DNA from: Pseudomonas oryzihabitans
GTDB taxonomy: Bacteria > Pseudomonadota > Gammaproteobacteria > Pseudomonadales > Pseudomonadaceae
Length of the DNA stretch: 64,000 bases
Direction of reading: 5' to 3'
Assembly: GCF_024652905.1 (NCBI RefSeq)
Contig: NZ_CP102428.1
Coordinates: forward strand, 1,066,501-1,130,500
Of this stretch, positions 9,600 through 19,431 are shown one piece after another. The first letter of the stretch is position 1. Each line of letters begins with the position of its first letter. The translations under genes were made by a program, and so were the position numbers. The notes beneath the pieces are model-generated. The model was given only the letters and a program-made list of their open reading frames with translations, was not told where the DNA came from and made no database searches.

Positions 9600-10811
9600 A
9601 TGAGCCAAGACTGGGATGCCGGACGCCTGGACAGTGATCTCGAAGGCGCGGCCTTCGAGACCTTGGCGGTGCGGGCAGGGCAGCAGCGCTCGCCTGAAGG
9701 CGAGCATGGCGAAGCCCTGTTCCTGACCAGCAGCTATGTGTTCCGGACCGCCGCGGATGCCGCGGCGCGCTTCGCCGGCGAGGTGCCGGGCAACGTCTAC
9801 TCGCGCTACACCAACCCCACGGTGCGTACCTTCGAGACCCGCATTGCGGCCCTCGAAGGCGCGGAGCAGGCGGTGGCCACCGCCTCGGGCATGTCGGCCA
9901 TCCTGGCCATGGTGATGAGCCTGTGCAGCGCCGGCGACCATGTGCTGGTCTCGCGCAGCGTGTTCGGCTCCACCATCAGCCTGTTCGAAAAGTACTTCAA
10001 GCGCTTCGGTATCGAGGTGGACTATCCGCCGCTGGCCGATCTCGATGCCTGGCAGGCGGCCTGCAAGCCCAATACCCGGCTGTTCTTCGTCGAGTCCCCG
10101 TCCAATCCCCTCGCCGAGCTGGTGGACATCGCCGCCCTGGCCGAGATCGCCCATGCCCAGGGCGCGCTGCTGGCGGTCGACAACTGCTTCTGCACCCCGG
10201 CGCTGCAAAAGCCGCTGGCGCTGGGTGCCGACATCGTCATCCATTCGGCGACCAAGTACATCGATGGCCAGGGCCGCGGCATGGGCGGCGTGGTCGCTGG
10301 CCGTGCCGAACAGATGAAGGAAGTGGTGGGCTTCCTGCGTACCGCCGGACCGACCCTGAGCCCCTTCAACGCCTGGCTGTTCCTCAAGGGCCTGGAGACG
10401 CTGAAGATCCGCATGCAGGCGCACAGCCAGACCGCGCTGGAGCTGGCGCGCTGGCTGGAAGGCCAGCCCGGCGTCGAGCGGGTTCACTATGCCGGCCTGC
10501 AAAGCCATCCGCAGCATGAGCTGGCCTGTCGTCAGCAGTCAGCCTTCGGCGCCGTGGTGAGCTTCGAGGTGGCCGGTGGGCGCGACGCTGCCTGGCGTTT
10601 CATCGATGCCACTCGGATGATTTCCATCACCACCAACCTGGGCGATACCAAGACCACCATCGCCCACCCGGCGACCACCTCGCATGGGCGGCTGTCGCCG
10701 GCCGAGCGTGCCAACGCCGGGATCCGCGACAGCCTGATCCGCATCGCCGTGGGTCTCGAAGACCTGGGTGACCTGCGCCAGGACCTGGCCCGCGGACTGG
10801 CGGCGCTATGA
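9600..10811 (+). CDS. metZ: O-succinylhomoserine sulfhydrylase
   Basis: A 403-residue PLP enzyme of the Cys/Met metabolism family that makes homocysteine directly from O-succinylhomoserine and sulfide. The PLP lysine is K219 in [16 protein letters not shown]; other motifs are YSRYTNPTV and [11 protein letters not shown]. It lies 10 bases after purF with GGAG ahead of the start, the same neighbour order as in other Pseudomonas, which use this direct sulfhydrylation route. Confidence 0.94.
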   Translation: MSQDWDAGRLDSDLEGAAFETLAVRAGQQRSPEGEHGEALFLTSSYVFRTAADAAARFAGEVPGNVYSRYTNPTVRTFETRIAALEGAEQAVATASGMSAILAMVMSLCSAGDHVLVSRSVFGSTISLFEKYFKRFGIEVDYPPLADLDAWQAACKPNTRLFFVESPSNPLAELVDIAALAEIAHAQGALLAVDNCFCTPALQKPLALGADIVIHSATKYIDGQGRGMGGVVAGRAEQMKEVVGFLRTAGPTLSPFNAWLFLKGLETLKIRMQAHSQTALELARWLEGQPGVERVHYAGLQSHPQHELACRQQSAFGAVVSFEVAGGRDAAWRFIDATRMISITTNLGDTKTTIAHPATTSHGRLSPAERANAGIRDSLIRIAVGLEDLGDLRQDLARGLAAL

Positions 10812-11575
10812 GTCTGACGTTCGCACCGGTAGAACTGCGCGTCGCCCTGGTCACGGGTGCGGCGCGGGGGATCGGGCTGGGCATCGCCGCCTGGCTGGTA
10901 GCCGAAGGCTGGCGGGTAGTGGTGGCCGACATCGAGCAGGAGCGCGGCGCCAAGGTGGCTGCTGCCCTCGGCGAACGCGCCTTGTTCGTCGCCCTGGACG
11001 TGGCTGACGAGAGTCAGGTGGAGTCCGCCGTCGCCCAGGTGATCGGCCAGTTCGGTCGGCTGGACGCCCTGGTCAACAATGCCGGTCTCGCCACCGCTCA
11101 GGGCCAGCCGCTGGAAAGCCTGGCGCTGGCGGAGTGGCGCAAGGTGCTCGGCGTGAATCTGGACGGTCCCATGCTGATGGCCAAGCATTGCGCGCCCTAT
11201 CTGCGCGAGCAGCAGGGTGCCATCGTCAACATCGCCTCGACTCGAGCCCGGCAGTCCGAGCCCCACAGCGAGGCCTATGCCGCGAGCAAGGGCGGATTGC
11301 TGGCCCTGACCCATGCCCTGGCCATCAGCCTGGGCCCGGAAGTGCGGGTGAATGCCCTCTGCCCGGGTTGGATCGATGCGCGCGATGCCCATGTCCGCGA
11401 AGCCGAGCCGCTGTCCGCCACCGACCATGAGCAGCATCCGGTCGGGCGGGTAGGGACGGTGGAAGATGTCGCGGCCTGCGTGGCCTGGTTGCTGAGCGGC
11501 AACGCTGGTTTCATCAGCGGTGAGGCTATCACCTTGGACGGCGGCATGACCCGCAAGATGATCTATCGGGAATAG
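10808..11575 (+). CDS. Short-chain dehydrogenase/reductase
   Basis: A 255-residue classical SDR: cofactor motif TGAARGIG near the N-terminus, NNAG, catalytic Ser region ([10 protein letters not shown]), the YAASK active-site Tyr/Lys, and the C-terminal [14 protein letters not shown]. The start overlaps the metZ stop (ATGA), so the two are translationally coupled. The conserved pairing with metZ in Pseudomonas suggests a linked role, but the substrate is unknown. Confidence 0.88.
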   Translation: MSLTFAPVELRVALVTGAARGIGLGIAAWLVAEGWRVVVADIEQERGAKVAAALGERALFVALDVADESQVESAVAQVIGQFGRLDALVNNAGLATAQGQPLESLALAEWRKVLGVNLDGPMLMAKHCAPYLREQQGAIVNIASTRARQSEPHSEAYAASKGGLLALTHALAISLGPEVRVNALCPGWIDARDAHVREAEPLSATDHEQHPVGRVGTVEDVAACVAWLLSGNAGFISGEAITLDGGMTRKMIYRE

Positions 11576-11606
11576 CGCCTCGTAGAAAATAAAATTGGAA
11601 AATTCC

Positions 11607-11635
11607 TTGACGGATCAAGGGGCTACGAGGAGAAT
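11607..11635 (+). promoter_or_regulatory. Candidate sigma-70 promoter for the tRNA pair
   Basis: TTGACG (11607-11612) and GAGAAT (11630-11635) are 17 bases apart and followed by a GC-rich GCGCG discriminator, as is usual in growth-rate-regulated stable-RNA promoters. It lies about 20 bases before the first tRNA. Confidence 0.5.
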
Positions 11636-11655
11636 GCGCGTCACCCGAAGGGGAT

Positions 11656-11731
11656 GGCTGATTAGCTCAGCTGGGAGAGCACCTGCATCACACGCAGGGG
11701 GTCGGCGGTTCGATCCCGTCATCAGCCACCA
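11656..11731 (+). tRNA. tRNA-Val (anticodon CAC)
   Basis: A 76-base cloverleaf including an encoded CCA. Acceptor GGCTGAT pairs with ATCAGCC. The anticodon stem CCTGC/GCAGG encloses loop ATCACAC, giving anticodon CAC (reads GUG, Val). The T loop is TTCGATC. Confidence 0.95.
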
Positions 11732-11769
11732 AACTCTTCGGGAAGTGTTCCGCAAGGTACACGCACTGC

Positions 11770-11846
11770 GCGGCGGTAGTTCAGTCGGTTAGAATACCGG
11801 CCTGTCACGCCGGGGGTCGCGGGTTCGAGTCCCGTCCGCCGCGCCA
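11770..11846 (+). tRNA. tRNA-Asp (anticodon GTC)
   Basis: A 77-base cloverleaf with encoded CCA. Acceptor GCGGCGG pairs with CCGCCGC. The anticodon stem CCGGC/GCCGG encloses loop CTGTCAC, giving GUC (Asp). It lies 38 bases after tRNA-Val and probably shares its precursor. Confidence 0.95.
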
Positions 11847-11891
11847 TATGAGTTGTTTTGGGTCCTCTGAACTGCCCGAACGACGCAAGAG

Positions 11892-11916
11892 AAGCTGCCC
11901 TAGGGCAGCTTTTTTT
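11892..11916 (+). terminator. Rho-independent terminator of the tRNA transcript
   Basis: AAGCTGCCC and GGGCAGCTT form a perfect 9-bp stem with a TA apex (the innermost pairs probably open), followed by T7. It lies 45 bases downstream of tRNA-Asp. Confidence 0.85.
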
Positions 11917-12327
11917 GTGCCTGGAAAAAAGCCGTGCCTACCGTTTGCCGGCAGGCGTCGCGGCAAGTGCGTTTGGCCATGAGCGTCGGATGTCATAGCC
12001 CCTCATTAAGAACGGTTCCCCGCCGACTGAAAAGGCCGCATGGCCCGGCAACTCTCTCGCAACCTCTGCCGCCTCACCGGGCTACCAGCCGAGGGCTGTC
12101 TGGCCAGGTGCGGGAAACCGTCGATGGTCCGCGGCCGGAGAGGAACGACGGCGTTGGCGGCGCTTCGGCGGCTGCTGCAGGGCAGGCCGGTGGCCTCGTG
12201 CCGATCGTGAATTCGGCCACCCCCGACCTGAGACCGGCACGCCACCTCGTTGCTGGCGCTGGACCCCTGGCTGGCGCCCGTAGCGGGATCGATGTCCTCG
12301 GCCATCAGGACCTGTTCTCCGACGGCG
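11917..12327. other. Gap with no recognised gene
   Basis: About 410 bases between the tRNA terminator and the 3' end of the IclR regulator. Open frames on both strands have no recognisable protein features, and I see no clear RNA structure. Confidence 0.6.
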
Positions 12328-13110
12328 CTAGCGCGCCGGGGCACCCAACTGGGCCGAGATGCGCGCCGTGGTGGCGAGCATCTGCTCGACGTACTCGGCC
12401 TTGAGGTCTTCACGAAAGCGGAAGCAGGGAAAGGAGACGCTCAGGCCGGCGATGACCTGGCCGAAGCGATCGCGGATCGGCGCCGCCAGGCACCTCATGT
12501 TGTCTTCGAATTCCTCGTGGTCCTCGGCGAAACCCAACGCGCGGACGCGTGCCAGTTCCGTCAGGTAGGCAGCCAGGCTGTCGAGGGTGTTGGGCGTGCG
12601 ACGGACAAAGGTCTCCTGGGCGAGGATCTGCCGTACCTCGGCCTCCGGCCGCCAGGCCATCAGCACCTTGCCGATCCCGGTGCAATACAGCGGCGCCCGC
12701 CGCCCGATGCGCGAATACATGCGCAGGGTGTAGCGCGAGTCGAGCTTGTGCACATAGACGATGGCGCCCTCGTCAAAGATGCCGAGGTGGACGGTCTCGC
12801 CGGTGAGGTCGTTGAGCAGGCGCATGCCCGATTCGGCTTCGCGGACCAGTTCCAGCTGCGGCAGGGCGCGGGCGCCCAGTTCGAACAGCTTGACGCTCAA
12901 GCGGTAGCGGTCCTCGGCATCCTGGACCACATAGCCCAGGGCCTTGAGCGTCTGCAGGAAGCGGTGGACGGTGCTTTTCGACAGGTCCAGCTGCTGCGCC
13001 AGCTCCGAGACGCCGCAGTCGTCCTCGCGTTCGCCGAGGGCTTCCAGTACGGCCAGGGTACGTCCGACCGCACTGACCATGTCGTTGCCGAGAGAAGTCG
13101 ATTTTTCCAT
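12328..13110 (-). CDS. kdgR: IclR-family repressor, KdgR-like
   Basis: A 260-residue IclR regulator. A winged helix-turn-helix occupies about residues 12-75 (VSELAQQLDLSKSTVHRFLQ), and the effector domain carries the blocks VYVHKLDSRYTLRMYSRIGRR, PLYCTGIGKVLMAW and IAGLSVSFP. These are closely like E. coli KdgR, the repressor that senses 2-keto-3-deoxygluconate. It is divergent from kdgK and the hexuronate genes, and two 15-bp palindromes lie in the shared intergenic region, one close to its own start. It probably represses itself and the operon until KDG accumulates. Confidence 0.88.
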   Translation of the reverse strand: MEKSTSLGNDMVSAVGRTLAVLEALGEREDDCGVSELAQQLDLSKSTVHRFLQTLKALGYVVQDAEDRYRLSVKLFELGARALPQLELVREAESGMRLLNDLTGETVHLGIFDEGAIVYVHKLDSRYTLRMYSRIGRRAPLYCTGIGKVLMAWRPEAEVRQILAQETFVRRTPNTLDSLAAYLTELARVRALGFAEDHEEFEDNMRCLAAPIRDRFGQVIAGLSVSFPCFRFREDLKAEYVEQMLATTARISAQLGAPAR

Positions 13111-13133
13111 GAGACCGCCGGTCGCCTATTTGG

Positions 13134-13148
13134 TGGAACAGTGTTCCA
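13134..13148. promoter_or_regulatory. KdgR-like operator 1
   Basis: A perfect 15-bp palindrome, TGGAACAGTGTTCCA, centred 31 bases upstream of the kdgR start codon. It resembles the (T)GAAACA-N-TGTTTC(A) form reported for KdgR sites. Probably autoregulatory. Confidence 0.65.
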
Positions 13149-13197
13149 TTCTGATTGACGGATGCGGGAATTGCCAGCAACACTGGGTTCAGCAAAA

Positions 13198-13212
13198 CGG
13201 AACACTGTCCCG
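13198..13212. promoter_or_regulatory. KdgR-like operator 2
   Basis: CGGAACACTGTCCCG is a palindrome with one mismatch and the same GGAACA core as operator 1, starting 64 bp away (about six helical turns). Nearer kdgK, it probably controls the catabolic operon, and the two sites may be bridged by KdgR. Confidence 0.55.
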
Positions 13213-13410
13213 AAAGTAGTTCGACGACGGTGACCGTCCCCTTCGGTGATCCAGGTCGCCGGATCGAACAAGAACAATAGCCAGGTCCACAGTCATGATG
13301 CCCGTACGCCAGCCGCTGGTTGTCTCTTTGTCTTTTCGCGCTCTGATCAGGCGCGGATCTTCGCCTGTCGCCAGGGTGCAAAGTTCGTCTACGGCATGGA
13401 GCAAGGACGC

Positions 13411-14394
13411 ATGAGCGCGGCCTTCCTAGCGACTCCCATCACCCGCATCGGCCTCATCGGTGAATGCATGGTCGAGTTGCGCAGTCAGCTGGATGGCCAG
13501 CTGGGCCAGGCCTTTGGCGGCGATACCCTGAATGCTGCTGTCTATCTGCGGCGGCTGTTGGGGGGCGACGGGGTGCAGGTGGATTACCTCACCGCGGTGG
13601 GCGACGACAGCCTGAGCCAGGCCATGCGCGCCTGCTGGCGTGAGGAGGGCGTAGGGGACGAGCGGGTACGGGTGCTGCCCGGACGACTGCCGGGCCTCTA
13701 TCTGATCCAGACCGACGCCGACGGCGAGCGGCGCTTTCTCTACTGGCGCGGCGAGGCGGCGGCGCGGGAGTGTTTCGACGGTGCCGAGGCCCAACCGCTG
13801 CTGGCGTCTCTGGCCGAGTATCAGGTGCTCTACCTCAGCGGTATCAGCCTGGCGGTGCTGACCGATACCGGCCGCGAGCGGCTGCTGGAGGCTCTGCGTC
13901 AGGCTCGTGCCGCCGGCACCCGCATCGTCTTCGACAACAACTACCGGCCGCGGCTGTGGCCGAGTGTCCAGGCCGCGCGCACGGCCTATCACCGGCTGTT
14001 GCAACTGACCGATCTGGCACTGGTGACCTGGGAAGACGATGCCGCCCTGTTCGGTTTCGCCGACGAGGCGGCGCTGTTCGCCCAGTACGCCGAGTGGGGC
14101 GTGGCCGAGGTAGCGCTCAAGCGCGGCGCCCGCAGCTGCCTGCTGCAGAACCGCCAAGGACGCCAGGAAGTGGCCGGCGAAGCCGTGGCCCGGGTGGTCG
14201 ATACCACGGCCGCCGGGGACTCCTTCAGCGCCGCCTACCTGGCCTGCCGCCTCCAGGAGGGAGTGCCCGCGGCGGCCGCCTCCTGGGGCCATCGCCTGGC
14301 GGCCACGGTCATCCAGCATCCCGGCGCGCTCATCTCGCGCGCAGCCATGCCGGCCATGCCGCCCCTGTTTCTTTCTCTCACTGCCCAGGCCTGA
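13411..14394 (+). CDS. kdgK: 2-dehydro-3-deoxygluconokinase
   Basis: A PfkB-family sugar kinase of 327 residues converting 2-keto-3-deoxygluconate (KDG) to KDPG, the entry point to the Entner-Doudoroff aldolase. N-terminal GECMVEL and [15 protein letters not shown] and the C-terminal [13 protein letters not shown] (catalytic Asp D270) are diagnostic. The frame is open back to 13246. The ATG at 13411 is preceded by AAGGA and gives the normal family length; an ATG at 13396 is an alternative. First gene of the eight-gene hexuronate operon. Confidence 0.92.
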   Translation: MSAAFLATPITRIGLIGECMVELRSQLDGQLGQAFGGDTLNAAVYLRRLLGGDGVQVDYLTAVGDDSLSQAMRACWREEGVGDERVRVLPGRLPGLYLIQTDADGERRFLYWRGEAAARECFDGAEAQPLLASLAEYQVLYLSGISLAVLTDTGRERLLEALRQARAAGTRIVFDNNYRPRLWPSVQAARTAYHRLLQLTDLALVTWEDDAALFGFADEAALFAQYAEWGVAEVALKRGARSCLLQNRQGRQEVAGEAVARVVDTTAAGDSFSAAYLACRLQEGVPAAAASWGHRLAATVIQHPGALISRAAMPAMPPLFLSLTAQA

Positions 14395-14398
14395 AGCC

Positions 14399-15610
14399 AT
14401 GAAGATCACTGAAGCCCGCGTCATCGTCACCTGTCCCGGTCGCAATCTGGTCACGCTCAAGATCGTCACCGACGAAGGCCTCCATGGCCTGGGTGACGCC
14501 ACCCTCAATGGCCGCGAGCTGGCGGTCGTCGCCTACCTGGAGGAGCACGTGCTGCCGGCGCTGATCGGTCGTGACGCCCACCGCATCGAAGACATCTGGC
14601 AGTACCTCTATCGCGGTGCCTACTGGCGGCGCGGACCGGTGACCATGACCGCCATCGCCGCGGTGGACGTGGCGCTCTGGGATCTCAAGGCCAAGGCCGC
14701 TGGTATGCCGCTGTACCAGCTGCTCGGCGGCAAGAGCCGCGAGCGGGTGATGGTCTATGGCCATGCCACCGGCAAGGACATCGAGAGCTGCCTGGACGAA
14801 GTGGCCCGCCATGTCGAGCAGGGCTATCGCGCGGTACGGGTGCAGTGCGGGGTGCCGGGCATCCCCACCACCTATGGCGTAGCCAAGCGCGAGGGCGAGC
14901 GCTACGAACCGGCCGACAGCGACCTGCCAGCGGAGCACGTCTGGGACACCGCCAAGTACCTCAATCACGTACCCAAGCTGTTCGCCGCGGTGCGCGAGCG
15001 CTTCGGCGACGACCTGCACCTGCTGCACGACGTGCACCATCGGCTGACGCCCATCGAAGCGGGGCGGCTGGGCAAGAGGGTCGAGGAATACAACCTGTTC
15101 TGGCTGGAGGACTGCACCCCGGCGGAAAACCAGGAAGCCTTCCGGCTGATCCGCCAGCACACCACCACGCCGCTGGCGGTGGGCGAGGTGTTCAACTCCA
15201 TCCACGACTGCCGCGAGCTGATCCAGGAGCAGCTGATCGACTACATCCGCGCCACCCTGGTGCATGCCGGCGGCATCACCCACATGAGGCGCATCGCCGA
15301 TCTGGCGGCGCTATACCAGGTGCGCACCGGCTTCCACGGCGCCACCGACCTGTCACCGGTGTGCATGGGCGCGGCGCTGCACTTCGACACCTGGGTGCCC
15401 AACTTCGGCATCCAGGAGCACATGCCCCACGAGGCGCGCATCGAGGAGGTCTTCCCCCATGCCTATCGTTTCGAGGACGGCCATTTCACCCCGGGCGAGG
15501 TGCCCGGCCATGGCGTGGACATCGATGAAGACCTCGCCGCCCGTTATCCGTACAAACGCGCCAGCCTGCCGGTGAACCGGCTGGTGGACGGCACCCTGTG
15601 GCATTGGTGA
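14399..15610 (+). CDS. manD: D-mannonate dehydratase, ManD/RspA type (enolase superfamily)
   Basis: A 403-residue enolase-superfamily dehydratase of the ManD group ([51 protein letters not shown]). It dehydrates D-mannonate, or in some homologues D-gluconate, to KDG. It contains the [11 protein letters not shown] and [12 protein letters not shown] blocks that supply acidic metal ligands. It starts 4 bases after kdgK. A second, unrelated mannonate dehydratase (UxuA) is encoded later in the same operon, so this enzyme may serve a different aldonate or provide redundancy. Confidence 0.88.
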   Translation: MKITEARVIVTCPGRNLVTLKIVTDEGLHGLGDATLNGRELAVVAYLEEHVLPALIGRDAHRIEDIWQYLYRGAYWRRGPVTMTAIAAVDVALWDLKAKAAGMPLYQLLGGKSRERVMVYGHATGKDIESCLDEVARHVEQGYRAVRVQCGVPGIPTTYGVAKREGERYEPADSDLPAEHVWDTAKYLNHVPKLFAAVRERFGDDLHLLHDVHHRLTPIEAGRLGKRVEEYNLFWLEDCTPAENQEAFRLIRQHTTTPLAVGEVFNSIHDCRELIQEQLIDYIRATLVHAGGITHMRRIADLAALYQVRTGFHGATDLSPVCMGAALHFDTWVPNFGIQEHMPHEARIEEVFPHAYRFEDGHFTPGEVPGHGVDIDEDLAARYPYKRASLPVNRLVDGTLWHW

Positions 15611-15624
15611 GCGAGGAATCCAGG

Positions 15625-16653
15625 ATGAAAGCCTTTCAGGTCAGAGCACCCCACGAATTCAGCATCGAAGAGGTCGCGGTGCCCGTGTTGGCACCGGGCG
15701 AGGTCCGCGTCGGGGTGGCCTATGCCGGCATCTGCGGCTCGGACATGCACATCATCCATGGGCAGAACGCCTTCGTGCGCTTTCCCCGCGTCACCGGCCA
15801 TGAATTCGCCGGGGTGGTGCGCGAGGTAGGCGAGGGCGTGAGCGGCCTGGCGGTGGGCGATCCGGTCTGCGTCGATCCGGTGATCGCCTGCGGCAGCTGC
15901 TATCCCTGCCGCATCGGCCGGCCCAATGTCTGCAGTCGCCTGCAGGTGCTGGGCGTGCATCGTGATGGCGGCTTCAGCGAAGAGGTCTGCGTGCCCGCGG
16001 CCAATGCCCATTGCCTGCCGCCCGGCTTGCCACTGGCCCAAGCCGCGCTGGTCGAGCCCTACAGCATCGCCCTCAATGTGCTGGAGCGGATGCAGGTCTT
16101 TCCCGGCGATTCATTGCTGATCTATGGCGCCGGTGTGATCGGCCTGACCCTGGTGCAGATGGCCAGGGCGCTGGGCATCGCCGACATCACCGTGACCGAT
16201 GTGCTGGACGATCGCCTGGCCACCGCCCGTGCCCTGGGCGCGACCCGCGCTCTCAATGGCCGCGATACCGATGTCGAGGCGGCGCTGCGCGAGGCCACCG
16301 GCGGCGAGGGCGTGCCCCTGATCGTCGACGCCGCCTGCCATCCGGCCTTGCTTCCGGAGATCGTCCGCCTGGCCTCGCCGGCCGGGCGCATTGGCCTGCT
16401 GGGCTTCAGCGCCACGCCCAGCGAGCTGGTGCAGCTGGAGATCATCAAGAAGGAACTGACCCTGGTGGGCTCGCGGCTCAACAACGGGCGCTTCCCGCGG
16501 GTCATCGAGCTGCTGGCGGCGGGCAAGCTGGATGCCGCGGCGCTGATCAGCCATCAGGTGGCCAGCCAGGAGATGCCGAGCGCCATCGAGCTGATCGAAA
16601 GGCACCCCGAGCAGACGCGCAAGGTGCTGGTGCAGTGGGGCGGCAACGTCTGA
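15625..16653 (+). CDS. Zinc-dependent sugar-acid/alcohol dehydrogenase, RspB-like
   Basis: A 342-residue medium-chain dehydrogenase. It has catalytic zinc motif CGSDMHIIHG, GHEFAGVV, a structural-zinc cluster (CGSCYPCRIGRPNVC), and a Rossmann loop GAGVIGLTLVQ. It is most like RspB, which is paired with RspA (a ManD relative) in E. coli, and here it follows manD by 14 bases. It probably oxidises or reduces a hexonate; the exact substrate cannot be read from sequence. The frame extends upstream, but the ATG at 15625 follows CAGG and gives the family N-terminus MKAFQVRAP. Confidence 0.82.
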   Translation: MKAFQVRAPHEFSIEEVAVPVLAPGEVRVGVAYAGICGSDMHIIHGQNAFVRFPRVTGHEFAGVVREVGEGVSGLAVGDPVCVDPVIACGSCYPCRIGRPNVCSRLQVLGVHRDGGFSEEVCVPAANAHCLPPGLPLAQAALVEPYSIALNVLERMQVFPGDSLLIYGAGVIGLTLVQMARALGIADITVTDVLDDRLATARALGATRALNGRDTDVEAALREATGGEGVPLIVDAACHPALLPEIVRLASPAGRIGLLGFSATPSELVQLEIIKKELTLVGSRLNNGRFPRVIELLAAGKLDAAALISHQVASQEMPSAIELIERHPEQTRKVLVQWGGNV

Positions 16654-16661
16654 AAAATCCG

Positions 16662-16677
16662 ACTCCCCCTGGGGAGT
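16662..16677 (+). other. Small intercistronic hairpin before the MFS gene
   Basis: ACTCCC and GGGAGT form a 6-bp stem with a four-base loop, in the only sizeable gap (69 bases) inside the operon. It could stabilise or attenuate the transcript. There is no T-run. Confidence 0.35.
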
Positions 16678-16722
16678 TCTCTTATGCCTTACCGAATAAA
16701 GACAATGAGCGGGAGGTAACAA

Positions 16723-18000
16723 ATGGCTGGACAAGGTCGTGGGCTGGTACTCGTCATGCTGTTCCTGGCGGGAGTCGTCAACTATCTGGATCGCTCGGCG
16801 CTGTCGGTGGCGGCGCCATTGATCCAGAAGGACTTCGCGCTGACCGCCGGCGAGATGGGGCTGCTGTTCAGCGCCTTCTTCGTCGGCTATGCGGCGTTCA
16901 ACTTCATTGGCGGCTGGGCCGCCGATCGCTATGGCGCCAAGACCACGCTGCTGCTGGCCATGGTGCTCTGGTCGGCGTTCAGTGGCCTGACGGTGCTGGC
17001 CTCGGGCTTCGCCGCGCTGATCGTGATCCGGGTGCTGTTCGGCATGGCCGAGGGGCCCTTGAGCGTCTCCACCAGCAAGATGGTCAACAACTGGTACGCG
17101 CCCCATAACCGGGGTCGCACCCTGGGCCTGTCGATGTCGGGCACCCCTTTGGGCGGGGCCATCTCCGGCCCCATCGTCGGGGTGATCGCCGTGGCCTACG
17201 GCTGGAAGGTGTCCTTTATCGTCATCATGCTGATCGGCTTCGTCTGGGCCGTGGTCTGGTACCTCTGGATCAAGGACAAGCCGACCGGCCAGTTGGCCGC
17301 CGACATCGCCGCCGAGGAGCGCGCCGTGGCCGTGGTGGATACCGAGGTGCGGCCGCTCAAGTACTATCTGCGCCAGCCCACGGTGCTGTTCACCGCCCTG
17401 GCGTTCTTTGCCTACAACTACACCCTGTTCTTCTTCCTGACCTGGTTTCCCAGCTACCTGATCCAGGCCTACGGCCTCAACGTGAAGGACATGAGCATCG
17501 CCACGGTGATCCCCTGGGTGCTGGGCTTCATCGGCCTGGCGGTGGGCGGCTATCTGTCCGACTGGGTGTTCCGTAAGACCGGCCGGCTGATGTTCTCGCG
17601 CAAGGTGGTGCTGGTGACCTGTCTGCTGGCCTGTGCCCTGTGCATCGCCGTGGCTGGCCTGGTCAGCACCCTCTATGCGGCCGTGGCGCTGGTGGCGCTC
17701 TCGGTGTTCTTCCTCTATCTGACCGGCGCCATCTACTGGGCGATCATCCAGGACACGGTGCCGGCGGCGCGGGTCGGCGGGGTGAGCGGCTTCATGCACT
17801 TCCTGGCCAACACCTCGGGCATCATCGGCCCGGCGGTGACCGGCTACCTGGTGCAGTTCACCGGGGCCTTCACCAGCGCCTTCCTGCTGGCCGGCGCCCT
17901 GACCGTGATCGGCTCGCTGTGCGTGGCGCGCTTCGTCAAGCCGCTGGCCGAGCGGCCGGCGAGCGCACCGACCGAGCTGGCCGCGGGAGGCACCCGATGA
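16723..18000 (+). CDS. MFS hexuronate/aldonate:H+ symporter (ACS family)
   Basis: A 425-residue, 12-helix major facilitator of the anion:cation symporter family (ExuT/GudP/DgoT type). Signature segments are VNYLDRSALSVAAPLIQ, FSAFFVGYAAFNFIGGWAADRYGAK and the central cytoplasmic loop near residue 200. It probably imports a hexuronate or aldonate for the surrounding enzymes. GGGAGG precedes the ATG. The stop overlaps the uxuB start (ATGA). Confidence 0.87.
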   Translation: MAGQGRGLVLVMLFLAGVVNYLDRSALSVAAPLIQKDFALTAGEMGLLFSAFFVGYAAFNFIGGWAADRYGAKTTLLLAMVLWSAFSGLTVLASGFAALIVIRVLFGMAEGPLSVSTSKMVNNWYAPHNRGRTLGLSMSGTPLGGAISGPIVGVIAVAYGWKVSFIVIMLIGFVWAVVWYLWIKDKPTGQLAADIAAEERAVAVVDTEVRPLKYYLRQPTVLFTALAFFAYNYTLFFFLTWFPSYLIQAYGLNVKDMSIATVIPWVLGFIGLAVGGYLSDWVFRKTGRLMFSRKVVLVTCLLACALCIAVAGLVSTLYAAVALVALSVFFLYLTGAIYWAIIQDTVPAARVGGVSGFMHFLANTSGIIGPAVTGYLVQFTGAFTSAFLLAGALTVIGSLCVARFVKPLAERPASAPTELAAGGTR

Positions 18001-19430
18001 GCGACTTCGAACGGATCCCCTCGCGCTATCCGGCGCCGGCCATCGGTATCGTCCACCTGGGACTGGGCGCCTTCCACCGTGCTCACCAGGCGGTCTACCT
18101 GGAACGCAACCTGGCTCGCCATGGTGGTGGTGCCTGGGGCCTGAGCAGCGCCAACCTGAGGTCGGGGCGGGCGCTGGTGGAGACCCTTCGCGCTCAGCAG
18201 GGTCGCTATCACGTGGCCGAGTACCGCAACCGGCGCGAAGGGGTGCTGCGCGAGATCGGCGCACTGCGCGAGGTGCTCTATGCCGGTGACGGCGGTGCCG
18301 AGCGCGAGGCCCTGCTGGCGCGGCTGGCCGATCCCGGGGTGCGCATCGTCACCCTGACGGTGACGGAAAAGGGTTACTGCCTGAGTCCCGCCAGCGGTGC
18401 CCTGCGGCGCGACGATCCCGGCATCGTCCACGACCTCGCCGAACCGCGGGCGCCGCGCACCCCACCGGGGCTGCTGGTGGAAGGCCTGCGCCGCCGGCGT
18501 GCCGCGGGCATCGCACCCTTCACCGTGCTCTGCTGCGACAACATGCCCGACAACGGCCAGCGGACCCGCCAGGCGGTGGTGTCCCTCGCCGAGGCCCAGG
18601 ACGCGGGCCTGGCGGCCTGGATCGCCACCGAGGTGGCCTTTCCCTGCAGCATGGTGGATCGCATCGTGCCGGCCATGGACGAGGCCGCCTTCGCGCGCTT
18701 GCGCGACCTTGGCTGCGATGACCCGGCCGCGGTGGTGGGCGAGGCTTTCAGCCAGTGGGTGATCGAGGATCGTTTTCCCCAGGGACGCCCGGACTGGGAG
18801 CACGAAGGGGTGCAGATGGTGGCGGACGTCCGCCCCTTCGAGACCATGAAGTTGCGCCTGCTCAATGGCAGCCATTCGCTGCTGGCCTATGTGGGCAGCC
18901 TGGCCGGCCACGGCACCGTGGCCGAGGCCATGGCCGACCGTCAGCTGGCCGCTCTGGTGCACCGCTACATGAGTCGCGAGGCGGCGCCGACCCTGGACAT
19001 GCCCGATGGTGTCGATCTCGACGCCTATGCCGAAGCCCTGGTCGCACGCTTTCGCAACGATGCCCTGCAGCACCGGCTGCGCCAGATCGCCATGGATGGC
19101 TCGCAAAAGCTGCCCCAGCGCTGGCTGCTGGGAGCCCAGCGGCTGCTGGAGCAGGGCAATGATTTCTCCTGTACCGCCCTCGGCGTGGCGGCCTGGATTC
19201 ACTTTGGTGACGCCGAGGGCGAGGCCCTGGACGATCCCCTGCGCGCCACCCTGGCCGCCTTGCCTAAGGGCGTGGCGCGGGTCGATGCCGTCCTGGCGCT
19301 GGCCGAGGTCTTTCCGCCAGCGTTGGCCGAGCAGGCCGCCTTCCGCGAAGCGGTGCAGCAGGCCCATCGGCGCATCGCCGAGGCGGGCATAGGCGCGACC
19401 ATCGCCGACTTGACCGATCAAGGAGTCTGA
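17997..19430 (+). CDS. uxuB: Fructuronate reductase (mannonate oxidoreductase)
   Basis: A 477-residue mannitol dehydrogenase family protein with close UxuB features: [43 protein letters not shown], the [16 protein letters not shown] active-site block and [12 protein letters not shown]. It reduces D-fructuronate to D-mannonate with NADH in glucuronate breakdown. It starts inside the MFS stop codon and ends one base before uxuA, so the three are tightly coupled. Tagaturonate reductase (UxaB) is a related alternative, but the motifs fit UxuB better. Confidence 0.88.
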   Translation: MSDFERIPSRYPAPAIGIVHLGLGAFHRAHQAVYLERNLARHGGGAWGLSSANLRSGRALVETLRAQQGRYHVAEYRNRREGVLREIGALREVLYAGDGGAEREALLARLADPGVRIVTLTVTEKGYCLSPASGALRRDDPGIVHDLAEPRAPRTPPGLLVEGLRRRRAAGIAPFTVLCCDNMPDNGQRTRQAVVSLAEAQDAGLAAWIATEVAFPCSMVDRIVPAMDEAAFARLRDLGCDDPAAVVGEAFSQWVIEDRFPQGRPDWEHEGVQMVADVRPFETMKLRLLNGSHSLLAYVGSLAGHGTVAEAMADRQLAALVHRYMSREAAPTLDMPDGVDLDAYAEALVARFRNDALQHRLRQIAMDGSQKLPQRWLLGAQRLLEQGNDFSCTALGVAAWIHFGDAEGEALDDPLRATLAALPKGVARVDAVLALAEVFPPALAEQAAFREAVQQAHRRIAEAGIGATIADLTDQGV

Positions 19431-19431
19431 C

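Noticed and set aside
12250-13158. 302-codon open frame on the plus strand
   Set aside because: It lies antisense to kdgR, whose IclR motifs are unmistakable; the frame is open only because of high GC.
16111-18264. 717-codon open frame on the minus strand
   Set aside because: Antisense to the RspB-like dehydrogenase, MFS transporter and the start of uxuB; low-complexity His/Gly/Gln-rich translation with no domain.
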